Under the pieces are notes generated by a model. That model did not search any database. It was not told the DNA's origin and saw only the letters and a list, made by a program, of their open reading frames with translations. From contig OZ234494.1 in assembly GCA_965153455.1 (NCBI GenBank), forward strand, positions 1 to 64,000: a stretch of 64,000 bases of DNA, in the 5' to 3' direction. The DNA comes from Sphagnum compactum. Lineage: Eukaryota > Bryophyta > Sphagnopsida > Sphagnales. Position 1 is the first letter of the stretch. The number at the start of each line of letters is the position of its first letter. The position numbers and the translations under genes were made by a program. Below, piece by piece: positions 48,297-63,000 of the stretch.

Positions 48297-48521
48297 ATGT
48301 TGCAGAGGATTAAATCTGTGGCACTGCTGCCCCCTCCTTGGTTACAAATTGATGCCGCTTTGGCACATATTGTAGTGGAGATGGAAAAGAATTTGACTGG
48401 AATTCCTTCAGGAGGGATTGTGGTGTGCAGCAGTATCTCCATTGCGCTGATCAATCTAGTAAGTTCCCTTGAAGTGGGGACCACTTTGGAGGTTAATGGT
48501 AGCCCTTACCAAAGAATCTGA
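48297..48521 (+). other. Unidentified codon-like segment
   Basis: A 74-codon frame (contains LLPPPWLQIDAALAHIV and GGIVVCSSISIALIN) with balanced amino-acid use, unlike the surrounding AT-rich DNA; both strands are open. It lies 400 bp before a kinase pseudogene and may be another exon fragment. The family is not recognised and a chance frame cannot be excluded. Confidence 0.3.
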
Positions 48522-48924
48522 AGCAAACACACATGGTTTTTCAGTAGGAGACGTTTCTGCAAACATGCTATTGTTCCAAGTTCATTATTGGAAGGAATGC
48601 CACACTTTAGATCATTATATGCAGCATGCAGATCAATTTCTATTTACTAAGAAAATCCCATCTTGCTCATTGCTTGTAGGGGTCAATTTTGTGTGCCAAC
48701 CATGGATTGATACATTTCAGTTCCCTCCTTCATGGGTTGGCTGGCAGGAATGTAGGACTTGAGGCTGTACCAGTTGCATGCTCTCTTGAAAAGCTTGTAT
48801 CTATTAATGGGCATTCAATTTCTATGAAGTTCTATGTTTTATCTTGATGAAGGAGTTGAGTAAAATATTTTTTCTCTGGTCTGTTGTGCCATGTAACTGT
48901 CTACCATATGATTAATATGTGCAG

Positions 48925-51222
48925 GTACAAGGTTATGAACCAGTTGGGTGATGGCACGTATGAGAGTGTCTAGAAGGCAGTGAATAATGATACCAATGAA
49001 ATCGTTACAATAAAGAGGATGAAGAGAAAGTTTTACTCATGGGATGAGTATGAATCTCAGAGAATTAAAGGTTGCTTTCAAATTCTTTGAGCCTACCCTC
49101 TTAGTTATAGAATTTGGCAGTTCCGTGCATATGCCAGAGATGAGCCATGGTGAGGATTGAGGCTATGAACTTAGCTTTTTGCTTAGTTTAGTGCATGCCT
49201 TGAAGGTTCCTTCCTTCTCAGGATTGGCAGCAATTTCAAGAAGATTTTCTCTCTCAATGCAGGTTCTCAAGAAGTCCTGAAATCCAGATTGCAGCTGAAT
49301 TATTTGGTTAGGGGCTGACTACTTGTGTAAACTGACCTAACATGTGTTGGTTGTCTGAGCAGTCATTCCGCAAGTTGAACCATCCAAACATTGTGAAGCT
49401 GAAGGAAGTCATCAGAGAGAAGAATGAGTTCTATTTTGTGTTTGAGTATCTGGTGAAGCTTTTGTTCTTCGTATCCTGATAGTTTGCTTGTTTTTGTAAG
49501 AGGCTATAGACAATATGAATTGCATTCATATTGTTCAAGATTGAAATAATGGCACTTTTGTTTTTACTGGTTCACATTCATTCTTGTAATTCTCTATTGG
49601 ACTTCCTTCGGCAGGAGTATAATCTTTACCAGTTTAATGAAATAAAAGGAGAAACTTTTCTCCGAACCAAAAATATGCAATTGGTGTTTTCAAATGTTGC
49701 AGGCTCTGGCTTACATGCACAGGCATGGTTACTTCCATCAGGACTTGAAGCCAGGTAGGGCATAGACATCAGGGTTCAACTTGGCCTATCTCTTTCTGTG
49801 GAGCATCTTTGATGTCAATTCTTATCAGTCCTCTTTGGCCAGCTTGTGGTAGTGGTTTTCAGTGTAGGACTGACCTTTAGAATGCATATTTTCATTGTCC
49901 TTCCCTTGGGATGTACTCTATTCCTCTGTTGGGGGGAGATTGTTTCAAGCACCATAGGCTATGGCTTACTTATGTCTGGCTTAGTTGAAGCTTACAGTGC
50001 GATACACTGTCTATGCAGAGAATCTGTTGGTAACCAAGGATGTTATCAAGGTTGCTGATTTTGCTGTTGTGAGGGAAGTCTGTTCTCACACCCTTATACT
50101 GACTATGTCTCCACTTGCAAGTATGTTGTCACCAAAGTCCATGCACTAACTTTCATATACTTGTCCCTGCCTTGGAGCTTTATCGATGGTATTTCTGGTT
50201 TTTGTTTTGTCCACCTTGCATGTAGAATGCAGTAGAGTTATTTTTCTAAGTTATAATGATTGAAGAATTTAACATTTCACTGAAGTCTTCTTAACTTGCT
50301 GTTTTCTTTTAGGTATCATGCACCTGAAGTACCTCTGCAATCCTCCTGCTATAGTGCTGCAATAGGTGAATTCTAATCTCCAACCCTTGCTGTTCTTTTT
50401 CTGACAGTTCCCAGATTATGTCTTCTTTTATGCTGTGCAGATTTCATTCTTGTATTCCTTGTCAGGCCAAGCAGGATCCATGTGTTGAACAGATTTGCAA
50501 TAATTATTGGTTTGTTCGGAGGATCATGAGTCTTGGTGATGATGTGTCCTGCCTGTTCATTTTTGTTTCTTTCCTTCTCTTGCTCTGATTCATGTTTTTG
50601 CCTTTCTGTATAGATATGTGGGGGATGGGAGCAACAATGGCAGAATTGTTCACACTACATCCACTTTTCCCAGGTGCAAGGTATGCTTCTGAATTTGCTA
50701 TTGGACATTGCAGTTCACATTTAACTGGTCACTATGTATTTGATGAGTCAGATGCACTGCAGAACTACTTCTGTTGCTAAACCAAGGCATTTTTCAGCTC
50801 TGACTGGCATGGTGAACAGATCTTTTGCAGTATTGGTGGGTGATGATTCTTGGATGCTTGGTAGTCTGTTTTTGTCATCCCCTTTTGGGGAAGGAAATCA
50901 TGTGTTATATATCCCACAGATAAATTTCCATACTTTGCTTGATTGATGTGGAACCTTAGGCCCATGCTTTGGATGTGCTCCCTTGTCAGTTTGGATGTTT
51001 TGGTTTCTGACTATGGGTTTTCTATACTGCCAACAGTGAGACAGATGAAATCTATAAGATCTGCAGTGTAATTGGGACTCCAAATCACGAGGCATGGGCT
51101 GATGGCATGAACCTTGCTGCATCTATGGACTTTCAGTTTCCTCAGGTGTCTTTTGATAAGGCTTGCTACTTTTCAAGCAAGAGCCCAACTGCAGCACAAG
51201 CACTGGAGCACCCTTTCTTTCA
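48925..51222 (+). pseudogene. MHK/MAK-type protein kinase, unprocessed pseudogene
   Basis: Exon-sized blocks separated by introns reproduce a CDK-like RCK/MAK family kinase (Arabidopsis MHK type). At 48925-49070: QLGDGTYESV, a stop (TAG 48971-48973), then EIVTIKRMKRKFYSWDE with the VAIK-type lysine. At 49363-49452: [14 protein letters not shown] and FVFEYL. At about 49615: EYNLYQ. At 49703-49754: ALAYMHRHGYFHQDLKP. At 50019-50120: ENLLVTKDVIKVADFAVVRE. At about 50313: RYHAPEVPLQSS. At 50614-50680: MWGMGATMAELFTLHPLFPG. At 51037-51145: ETDEIYKICSVIGTPNHEAW. At about 51178-51222: SPTAAQALEHPFFQ. HRD has become HQD, and DFG has become DFA. Retained introns exclude a retrocopy. The stop, the changed catalytic motifs and frame breaks make it non-functional. 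Confidence 0.82.
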
Positions 51223-51767
51223 GGTCTGCATATATGTCAATTTATTGTCTGTTCTAGTTGTTTAGTTCAATCCCAATCAGGTCTCCAAGGCTAATATGAA
51301 CATTCAGATGTCATGTATTGTGGTGGATTCTCTTCTGTTATATTGTCATGTACACTGTTGGCACCACAACGGGTTGTGAGATTTTCAATGCATAACCTAT
51401 GGTACTGTAAGAAATGCCAAAAATGCCTTGTAATATAGGGAAGAAATGCAAGTTGATTTGATGCTTCAGAAGCCTGGATGCTTTTGTTTTATAGGAATTT
51501 TGCTCTCGGTCCTGATAAGTGGGGGTACCTGTAGACATCTTTTTCTGGCTAGGGAAGAGTGAATTGGCACATACATTTTCATGTGAAATTCAGTAAGGTG
51601 AATAGTCTATCTTTGACAGTCTGCTGTCCTTTGGGAAGTCACTGATTAGGCAGATTAGGCAGACCTTAAGGACTGAGATGATTTAAGACCATCCTCATTG
51701 GTTGTATGGTTATGGAAGTTTGCAGCTGTATGACCATCTAAGAGCTCTGAACTAGGATATTAGAGAT

Positions 51768-53625
<1,858 letters not shown>

Positions 53626-53639
53626 AACCCATGATTCAA

Positions 53640-55560
53640 GGAGTAGCTGAGGCTTGTGTTGACTAAGAACAAACGTTTATCTCATGAGAGGATTTAATTC
53701 TGTCCTGAGAGTAGGATTCTTTTGATCAGTAGATTATGGTTATTGATGATTTGATTTGGGGTGTACTTTTGCAAGACTGAGGAACTAGGTCTAAAATCGA
53801 AAGATGTTGGAAAAGCAGCAGCCCTGGTGCAATGACTTTCTTTTGTGTCAATTGAAGGAGCCATTTACTTTCTAGTTCTTCTATGGTTTGACTGGCAAAA
53901 TAGTATCATTTGACATTTTTCAATTCAAAAAATTGCACTGTGCTTTAGATACTAAAATCATAAGTACAGAGAAATTCTCAGTAATTATAGAGATATTTTT
54001 TCCCAGTAGCTTGATTCTGTCTTTATGGTCTGGTTTCTCTCTTCTTTCGGGTGGAATTCTCTCTTTTTAATGCTTGCTCATGGTTGTGGGCTTGTTTACT
54101 AGAACTGAAATATCCACTTCCTTGTGATATACTCATCTCTCAATTCTTTTCAGGTTGACTAAAACCTTAAGTATTCTCAATGGAAGATACATACTTAAAT
54201 GCAGGTTGTAGTCATACTTCCATCACAAAATATTCATTTAACACTTGGCACTGGATTGGTGCTGAAACTTCTTTTCTGTATTTTCAAAATTTCCAACAAG
54301 CTTCCATATGATTACACTGCAAGAGATTGGACTTCTTATTGGGTGTCGGCTGTGCCCATAGGGAAGAGACTTCACATTGTTATAGGATTTGGACATAAAA
54401 ATCCTATACCAATTTCATACACAGGTGTGCATGTTCCATAGAAGCATGCATCTAGACAATAAGTTCTAGATCCAGTAATGAAAGTTATTAGGTTGAAATT
54501 TGAACCTGCCATAAAGGGTGCTCAGCATGCAACAAGCTGCTTGTTACTGTATCCTAAATGCTTCCCAGAAGTTCCATTAAATGAATTAGAGGGTTGGGCA
54601 TTTCTAAATTCCTGAAACTGGTGAAGGGAATCATTCTTATAGAACGCTGCAAGCCTAGTTTGTATCGACATTGAAAAATTAGTTGACCTTCTCCAACTTT
54701 TTATCTTAGCTATGCCTTTGAACTCTGGATTTAACTGGAACTAATATCTTGTGTCTGTACATAATTAGGAAGCTGAGAGAGAGAGAAGGAAACGCTCTAT
54801 TTTGAAAAAGTTCCCACTTGGGATTAAGAGGCCCTTGAAACAAGGAAAATCAAAATTTTCTTGGCTCATGGTTTGTAATATAAATTTGGGGGTGTTCCAA
54901 CCCAGAGGCAAGCACTACTTCAGTGGGCTGGGAGAAGCGCTTGGTTTTCATCAAGTCAAGAACACCGACTGATTTTCACAACAGAAGCTCTGGGACAGCA
55001 GGGAAGCTCTGTGGTCAGTGTGTGTCTGATTTGTAGTGTGCACCGAGAACCCAGCAGTATGTATTGAACAACAGAAAAAATTGTTTGATAACATGCTCCA
55101 CATGGTGCAGAGAATAACCAGTTACTATGAAAATGAATCCAGTCTCACCGACGTATATAAAGGGACATTGTTCAGCCACTTGATTGACCAGGTTAGATTT
55201 GTGGTGTCTCTAGGGACATGCCGGTTCTGGCCTGCCAAAGCAAAAATGACCTTTATTGTCAGATATACCACTTATTTTGACCAGACAGAACAGGACTGCT
55301 GCTTTAGCAGTGATAAACCACTAGGGGAGGATACATAAATTTTGGTCAAGAATGCAGCACAGTCATGAAGCTCACAAGCCAATCTTCACTGTCTGACTTG
55401 AAACTGTTAAAACACAATGCTGAGATTTGTGAAAAAACCATCAGTACTATGCTGATTGGGTCCTCTCTCTTTGTTCTTACTTTCACCCTTTGCTGGGTGC
55501 TTTGTTTATGAAGTTTACCAGGGTTTCACCATTAGTACAACTTACTAAACTTGGCACAGG
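53640..55560. other. Intergenic, nothing firmly recognised
   Basis: Between the PDS and CLASP fragments. A 100-codon plus-strand frame at 55036-55338 and the preceding 54770-54970 (contains RERRKRSILKKF) look mildly coding but match no family I know. No splice-consistent model could be built. Confidence 0.35.
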
Positions 55561-55584
55561 ACAGTGGGTGGAAAGATGGAAATA

Positions 55585-57110
55585 TACCTGAAATACAATT
55601 TGCATAGATAGTGACAACTCGTAGCTGAGTGCTACTTAAGCTCCCAGGATATGGAACAAAAGCGTTTCCCAGCACGATGTAGATCTCAACCAGACAAAAG
55701 ACCACCATCTGCCCAACAATTCAGGCACAGTGTATTAGTAAGCAACTGTACGCTCTACATTTGGAATGTAGTCATCATATTCTATTTGCAGTCGATTGCC
55801 ATGAGAGCATGAGAAGATTTATCTAACTGATTTATCTAACCAGTTCTACAGAACTAACACAATAAGACTTCCACTATTGAGCAATAATAGTAATCAAGAA
55901 AGGAAAAAGAAAACTATATGTGTACCTTTCGGACCTCTGCATTTTGGTTGTCAAATGCAGCAAACAACACTACCAAAAAGGAAGGCAATTTTGCCATGAG
56001 CTCGTCTGAAGGAAGCCTGCCAACAAGCTGTTTCAATGCAAGCATTTTCAAACATCAAAACTGTTTTCCCAGAAAAAATAACACTGAAGCGAATCTACTT
56101 GTATACAAAAATGAGATATTATGCAGACTGGTGTGTTGAGATGCCCAACAAATGTCTGTTGCAAAGTGCTTTCAATCATTGTAATTGAGAATCTGAGCTG
56201 ACAAAACTTTGACACATATGGGGTAACATGGAGAAGTGGACGTACTTTTGTCAAGCAGCTGATACAAGCCACAAGGGCCTTTTCATCTTCAGAGACCAAC
56301 AATGGCGCCACAACCTGGTATGCAACACTGAGGTATATTGAGAACCCAGAGTATTCAACTGTTAAGCAGGTGGTAATGTAGCCACCTTGCAAGAGGTTTA
56401 TGAGCTCAGATTGCACACACTAGGAGCAGCTTACACTTTAAGGGGATCAAATGTACAGCAAAAGCACCTAGACCTAAAAGCTTCCTACTCCTTGCAGGAA
56501 AAAATATACAGCAATGATGCATGTGAAGGATCACTATGCATGTCTGCAGTAAAATGGTTAAACCCAAAACAAATCTTCTCCTCTGATTTATTACCCAGAC
56601 ATTAATGTTTTCCTAAGGTCTGACCAAAGGAAAATTAATAACAGAAGATGTGCAAGTAGTACATACAGTCAGACTGCGCTATGTGTCAAGCTGCATCAAC
56701 ACTGTGTTCAAGCAGCAGTTGGCAGCAACAACCACCTGCAGTGGTCTCTCAGGGTTAACATGTCTGAAGAATTGTTTTGCTCCATAGTCCAGAATAGACT
56801 TGCTTAGCCAGTTCAACATTTGAACCCATTATGTGTGAAATCTGTTGGCAAGTTCTGCATTCTAATGACACTAGTCAATTACTGGCCAAATCAATGAAAC
56901 AATGGTCTAGACCCAACCACACGTAACCATTGCAAGCAAATAATCTACTTTGAAGAGGATCAGGAAGGACATCCTTCACAGCCTTCTCACATGCAAGTTG
57001 GACTTCATATCTTGGAGTCAGAAACTCTCACTAAATGGAGAAGCTTCTTTAGCAGCAATTCTGTGCCGTCCTCACAACTAGCTCTCTGTAAAATCACAAA
57101 CAGTAAAGTA
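55585..57110 (-). pseudogene. CLASP: CLASP (microtubule-associated TOG protein), 3' fragment
   Basis: CLASP proteins bind microtubule plus ends through TOG (HEAT) repeats. Minus-strand exons in order: about 57090-56945, ELLLKKLLHLVR, then YEVQLACEKAVKDVLP after a frameshift and stop; about 56790-56690, VNPERPLQVVVAANCCL; 56314-56246, VVAPLLVSEDEKALVACISC; 56037-55926, LVGRLPSDELMAKLPSFL and LFAAFDNQNAEVRK; about 55712-55585, VVFCLVEIYIVLGNAFVPY and STQLRVVTIYAN. These form the C-terminal TOG-like region. The last three exons join in frame with canonical splice sites, while the upstream two are decayed. The N-terminal TOG domains are missing; the DUS2 fragment lies there instead. Intron retention argues for a broken genomic duplicate. 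Confidence 0.78.
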
Positions 57111-57581
57111 ATGTTCCATCAACATAGTATTCAATATTGCTCAGAGAAAATATGTCCAGGAGTTACAGATCTGGGTACACAAATAGAGATACATCCATGT
57201 GAAACCACATGACAAGCAGATCCTTTTCCTGTTCCTTACATTGCATTGCGGAGTGCAAATTAATAGTGTTATACATTGAAAGGTCAGAAAAAAACGTGTA
57301 TATTCACAGGACTTCTGGGTTTGATGCAAATGCCCAAGAAAAGAAAATGTAATTAACCACCTTAATGCATTGTCTCAGGAAAATGGTACTTAGACACTAT
57401 ATCCCTATTGCAAAGGCCCTGGTAATGCATTGAATAATTATGCCATTGACCCACACACAGAGATCAATTATTCATTACTCAAACTAACACACTTAAAATC
57501 ATGTCAATGAGTAACAACATAGGAAAACAAACATAGTGAGATCCGAGAGAAGATGGTGCAAGTATCAGAGAAAGAGCCTAC

Positions 57582-59259
57582 CAGTTGCATCTTTGATGCA
57601 CTGGAAATCTAAGTATTCAAAGACATCACCATTGGCAATAACAGGGATGGACAAAGCTGACACCACCTCTGCCACACCATCCCACTGTGTCCGACCCCTT
57701 GGCCTATCTGCTACCTTTCTGAAACCAAAACATAATATGTCAATTTCTCTGCTTAAAAGCTGTGGACCAATAATTATCACTACAGAACATTAACCATTGA
57801 CCAAATAGTCTTCAACTGAAACCCCTTGAACTTGCAAAGACTCAAGTTGGTATCCATTATTATACACCATGTAAGGATTTGGTGGACATTAAACAGCTAT
57901 AGGTTTGGGAAAATTTCCTATACCTGCCATGGACAGCTATTGCAGCAACTCCAGTTTTCTCAATCCCTCCAGCAAGCTCCACAGTATCATGATGAGTCTT
58001 CAACACACAGATCTTGCACGTCACAGGAATGTTCAAGCTCCTCTCCAATGTTGTCAAAACCTGTAGATGCAAGAGCTTGAGATAAGCAACAAAGCATAGG
58101 AAGCTTTAAAATAATATCTTCACAACCTCATTCATCTTATAGTTGTTCAAGGGTGATCCTGGCTCATGACAAAGTGAAGAACTTCCTTGTATGAGGAATG
58201 GACCAACAGAAAGGGCAACCATGATGTTGCACAGAAACATCTTTGAGGAAACATACGATTCAAGCAGGTGATGCCAACAGGCAGTCCTGAGCCTTACTTG
58301 GAACACAAGAATGCATTGAAACCCTTGCTGCGTAAGTTGACATAAGGAGATATATCATAAGTCTCGTTGGACTGGAAAAAATGGGAGCTATTCAAAGGAG
58401 AAAAGCATTACATCATGAATGAGATTAGGCTTGAACAAAAGTGCAGCACCTATTTCGCCACTGATGGAGAATGACTCCTGATATCACCACTCCTGATATC
58501 AAAGCAACACTCAATACTCAGCCACCTTCGTTGGTTTGTCATAGTTACAAGAAGCCATCCAGAAGTAGGAAAAAATGAAATGCAGCAACAAAGCGCTTGA
58601 TGTTCTCTGCAAATATGCAAAAAGGTATGAGTGACAAACATACACAAGATTAGCAGCTTGTACAGCCTGCACAGCATCAGAAGTCCCAATTTGGAAAACC
58701 ACAGTACTCTTCTCTTCGTCCCATGTCTAGAAAACAAGAGTGTCAGTGTCCTTCTCCACGAAGTCCACAGTTCCTAACATTTCTGCAACCACCATCACAA
58801 GGCAGAATGCAAAACACTAAAGAGTGAGGAGATCAGGAAAAACAGACCTCCAGATTTTAGCCATTAGCCTATACCCTCCCAAACCTAGAAAACCTTAAAG
58901 CCTTGAAAATTTGGAAGAGCAACCCCAACACGGGAGACCCGGATTCCTCAAACGAAGGAAGGTTACAATGAAATCTCTACAACCACCCAGAGTTTAATTT
59001 GAAGGTAGCGTGACAACCATCAAATAGTAAAGTGTGTCCACGAACAATGAACAGCCATGATTTCAAACATGTTTGAAAAAGAAAGTTTTGTAGAATTTTT
59101 TATTGTCAAGAGCTACATCCAGGAGAAAAGATGTCAGAAGTTTAAAGCATTACTATTGATCTTGCGTGTGCATCTGAGCAGTCTGTGGTCGACTATCTCC
59201 TCTCCATAGGTAATGTCAGCGCCATACCCAGCAGCTAGCATTCGAAATGGCAACGTCCC
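57582..59259 (-). pseudogene. DUS2-type tRNA-dihydrouridine synthase, truncated
   Basis: DUS2 reduces U20 of tRNA using FMN. Exons on the minus strand: 59259 to about 59156, GTLPFRMLAAGYGADITYGE (FMN-site start); about 58785-58653, GTVDFVEKDTDTLVF, an in-frame TAG where related proteins have Ser, then TWDEEKSTVVFQIGTSDAVQ; about 58475-58430, FSISGEIGAALLFKPNLIHD (usually after a DINMGCP motif, not found here; a duplicated GATATCAGGAGT lies there instead); 58060-57924, NIPVTCKICVLKT and KTGVAAIAVHGR; 57718-57582, KVADRPRGRTQWDG and SIPVIANGDVFEYLDF. The first exon with the start codon was not identified and the 3' exons after KDATG are missing. The stop, the lost catalytic region and the truncation point to a pseudogene, although the later exons still splice in frame. 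Confidence 0.8.
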
Positions 59260-59299
59260 CTACATCGCATACAGATACATAGTCGTTCAAAACAAGGCC

Positions 59300-60086
59300 T
59301 AGATTGATCCAACCCTCAGAGTTCCTATTTTCTAAACGGAGATTCTTAGAGGAGATCATGCTGATCACTTTTCACAACACTAAGTTCGATGATGATCCAC
59401 AGACAGACGATCCGCAGAAACAAGCAAATTCAATAGCACACGATTTCGTCAGCAGAAAAAGGAGGAGGAGGAGGAAGAAGACGGACATACCCCACAGACC
59501 ATTGACGCAAGGATATGCTTCCTTCGATACTGGAGCTCCATGTGTAAAGGAGCAATCTGGTGTTACAACAGCAGCAGCATTTGAACGAAATCTCGCAAAC
59601 CGAACAACCGGATGCACGTCGCGGAAAAAGAAGGACACGGGCTCCCGCAAGACTCCTAACCCTAGTACTTATGTGAAGAAGAAGATTAGAGCACTACTAC
59701 CGGTGTGGAAACCCGAGGGGATTTCGATCTCATCATTAGAAGAGACAATCCGCGTCATCCTCAGATCGTGCACCAAAGGATTGTATGAATTGTAGCGCGG
59801 ATGATGAGCTCCGTGACAGCATTTTTACATTTCATCTTCCTCACACGGGACTTCCGACAACGATTCGGGCGCAACGATTCATGTCTCCTACAAATTTCGA
59901 CTGGGAATGTGCTAGAACGACACATTTCGTGTTGGAATGTGTAAAACCGAGAAATTTTGGGTTTTAGAATGAGAGGATGAAAAACTATGCCGCTATATCT
60001 GTTCTACCTAAAACCAGCTCCGGTGAAAAATCATCGTCACTGGAATTTAAGCGTTCCATGGTATTCATGAAATCTGATTCATGCAT
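59300..60086. other. Upstream flank of DUS2 copy and downstream flank of LRR-Roc-COR gene
   Basis: No recognised gene. The GC-richer part (59370-59800) could be the promoter and leader of the DUS2 copy on the minus strand. It contains an AGGAGGAGG run at about 59461-59480 and ACCCTA/AGGGTT at about 59660. Confidence 0.4.
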
Positions 60087-63000
60087 TTAGGATGGTGAAT
60101 GAGGATATCTAACCAACTCTTTTTTTTGTTCCCCTTGAGACAAATGTTCTTCACAAAGCCATGCCATTTCTCCTGTTCTTTGGCCTAGATTGTCCACGTA
60201 CAACACCCTCTCCAAACCAAAGTCTTTGAGAATGACTTTAGTCCTTAAGAAGTCCACCAACCATTGTTCTGCAGCCTCCTTTTCAACAGACTCGACCCCA
60301 ACTTGAAGTTGATCTTGTGTAATAGAGGCCCAATCTTGCACACTTCCATTGAAAGTGGTGCCAATGACATTTAAACCCACCTCAGCAGGGTTAGGAATGA
60401 TGTTACCTAACCCCATGGTTATCTGCAACCCTGCTTTAATGAAAGGAACAACCCATTTTAGTCCTTCCAAAATTATAGCATGAAATTTTTGCCATTGTGG
60501 ATCTTCAATGATCACCTCGCAACCTTCTTTCCCCTCCACTTTGTGGGCACCCATCCTATTTTCACATAGCAGGTGGAGCTGGACAATTTTCATCCCTTGC
60601 ACAAAGTTCGCTACGAAGCGTTGTTTGATACCTTTTGTAGTAAATAAGTAAAAGCGTGGCACTCTTTGCATTGAAGATTTGACAAGTATGTCGACATCCT
60701 TGCGCATAGCCTTGACATCCTTGCGAAGGTCTTGAACAACCTCTTGAATAGCCTCTGGTGATGAAGTTGATGCAAATGTTGTTTGGTGATAACCAAATTT
60801 TGATTTCGTGGTGACCAAGTTTTGATTCAGTTCAAGGCTCTTGAACTCCGGAGGTAGCCTTTGCCACACATCATCTCTCTCTTTGCTTCCCATCATATCT
60901 ATAGCAATTTCACAACCTACAGGTAGCTTCTCATTTTCAACATTCACTTCACGCCAAGTATGTTCCCAAGATAGCCACTTAGACCCATTTGTAAGAATCC
61001 TTTTCTTCAAATCCTCAACAAGGATTGTTTGATGCAGTCGACTTTTGAAAGATAATCGATGTTCCACACATTCTTTGCGCACAATACCCTCCAACAATAT
61101 GATTCCTTGGCAACCATCAAATTTACTTTGAAGGGTTTGAATGTGTTTGATGATGTGTTCATGGACAATATCCAAAGCTTCATCATAGCTTTTGCCATTT
61201 GAACGTACTAATACATCAATGTGAGAACTCACATCATTGTCGAACTCCACCACAATTTCAATACCATCATATAATATGAAAATGGCATTTCTTTTGAAGG
61301 TGTAATCAGCTATCATGCGATTATCAGGCCCCAAAAAATTATTGTGCAAGGATACCTATACATATAGTAAAAGAATATATTAGCAAGACATTCAACCATA
61401 AATTGAGACCAACAAATCATATGTTTAAATTATTTTACCCTAATTTCTTTCAAATTTCAGAATTTATTACTTTTCTAACATAATCACAAAACTTCAAAGG
61501 TTTTTGAAACTTTGAAAAAAAAGTAATGTGCAAACTTTGCCATATTAAATGTGATGTAATGGCTCTTCACCCTAAAGCAATTGCTATATTTCCTAATTTA
61601 AAAGATGGAAATTTTTCAACTATTAAAATATTTAAGAATACATTTTCATTTTTTCACCAAGATGTATCCTTTAAATGGTCACAATTTTTTTACAGTTCAT
61701 TTTGCAAACGATCATTTGATATTGTACCTAGGTTGCTTATTGTAAATAAGACATGGGTTATTTGGTTATTGGTGAAATAGCCCATAACCCCATACATAAT
61801 CGCCATAAGTTTAAACAAAATGTGTAATTAACTTGAAGTTATGTATTTTCGATCATATTGTTAATTTATGGCACATTCAAACAATATTTTGTCAAGAATG
61901 AATCTTTGAAGTTTATTAAGCAACAAAACTTATAGCCAAGTTTACATATGTACCACACACCTGTAATCGACAAAAAAAGCCAAGAGGTATGAAAGTGCAA
62001 GCTTGGTCATCACATTGAAGCCTTCGTCCAAAATAGATAGGTTTAGTTGAATTGATTTGTCGCCATTCCCATGGACCCACGCCACTGTGACTAGCCAAGG
62101 TTGTGGGGATGAATAAACCATCTTCCACGAGCTCACATGTTCCCTCAAAACACAACTCCAACCTCAACATGAGTTGCATCAATTGTTTTGTTTGGACATT
62201 CTGCAACTTCCTTCCACCAGAATACTTCATCGAAGCATCCAAGAACTGTTGAAGACATTCTTTTGTTGTGAACCCATGTTCATTTGTGAGTGAGTATCTA
62301 TCATGGTTGGTCACATGCACTTGGTCATGACTAAGCTTGATCAAGTGCCCCATGACTTGGTGGCAAAACCAATCCACATCCACCACAACGAAATCCAAAT
62401 CTTCAAAAAAAATTATATCACCTGAAGTGTGTAAGCATTTTGCCACAGCTTTGATCCTATCTTCATTCAATTTGATCAATGCATCTTCAGCCAATTTGAT
62501 CACACTTTGATCTACCTTCACAAGCTTTGGTAACATTGTTTTTTGACAAAGCTTTGAAAATGTGTCTTGATCCATCAAAGGGTTATTGTGCGGTTTTGAC
62601 ACCCAAGTTTTCAAAGCAAACCTCATGTCGATGCATACTTCATACACAGGTGGCAATGTGTTGAGTAGGTCTTGAACATTTTCTTGAATCCTCTTTACTA
62701 CTAAGCGAGCTGATTGAGAGGAATGACAATCTATAATGATTGGTTCTGATGCCACATCCACCACTTTGACAAATTTTCTTTTCAAGTCTCTGACAACTGT
62801 TGGCGCATGAGCATTAACATGAATCATGTCTGAATGTGTGAAAACCATAATTGCTTTTGGCTTAAAAATGATTGATTGCCTATTTTTGGAAGCAATAAAT
62901 CGAAGCCAATAATCCAATTCATCTTGGATGTCCTGAATTTCCTTTTTGGGATTACCTTGCACATGCTTCAATGGGCTACAAACCAAAAGGAATAGAGACG

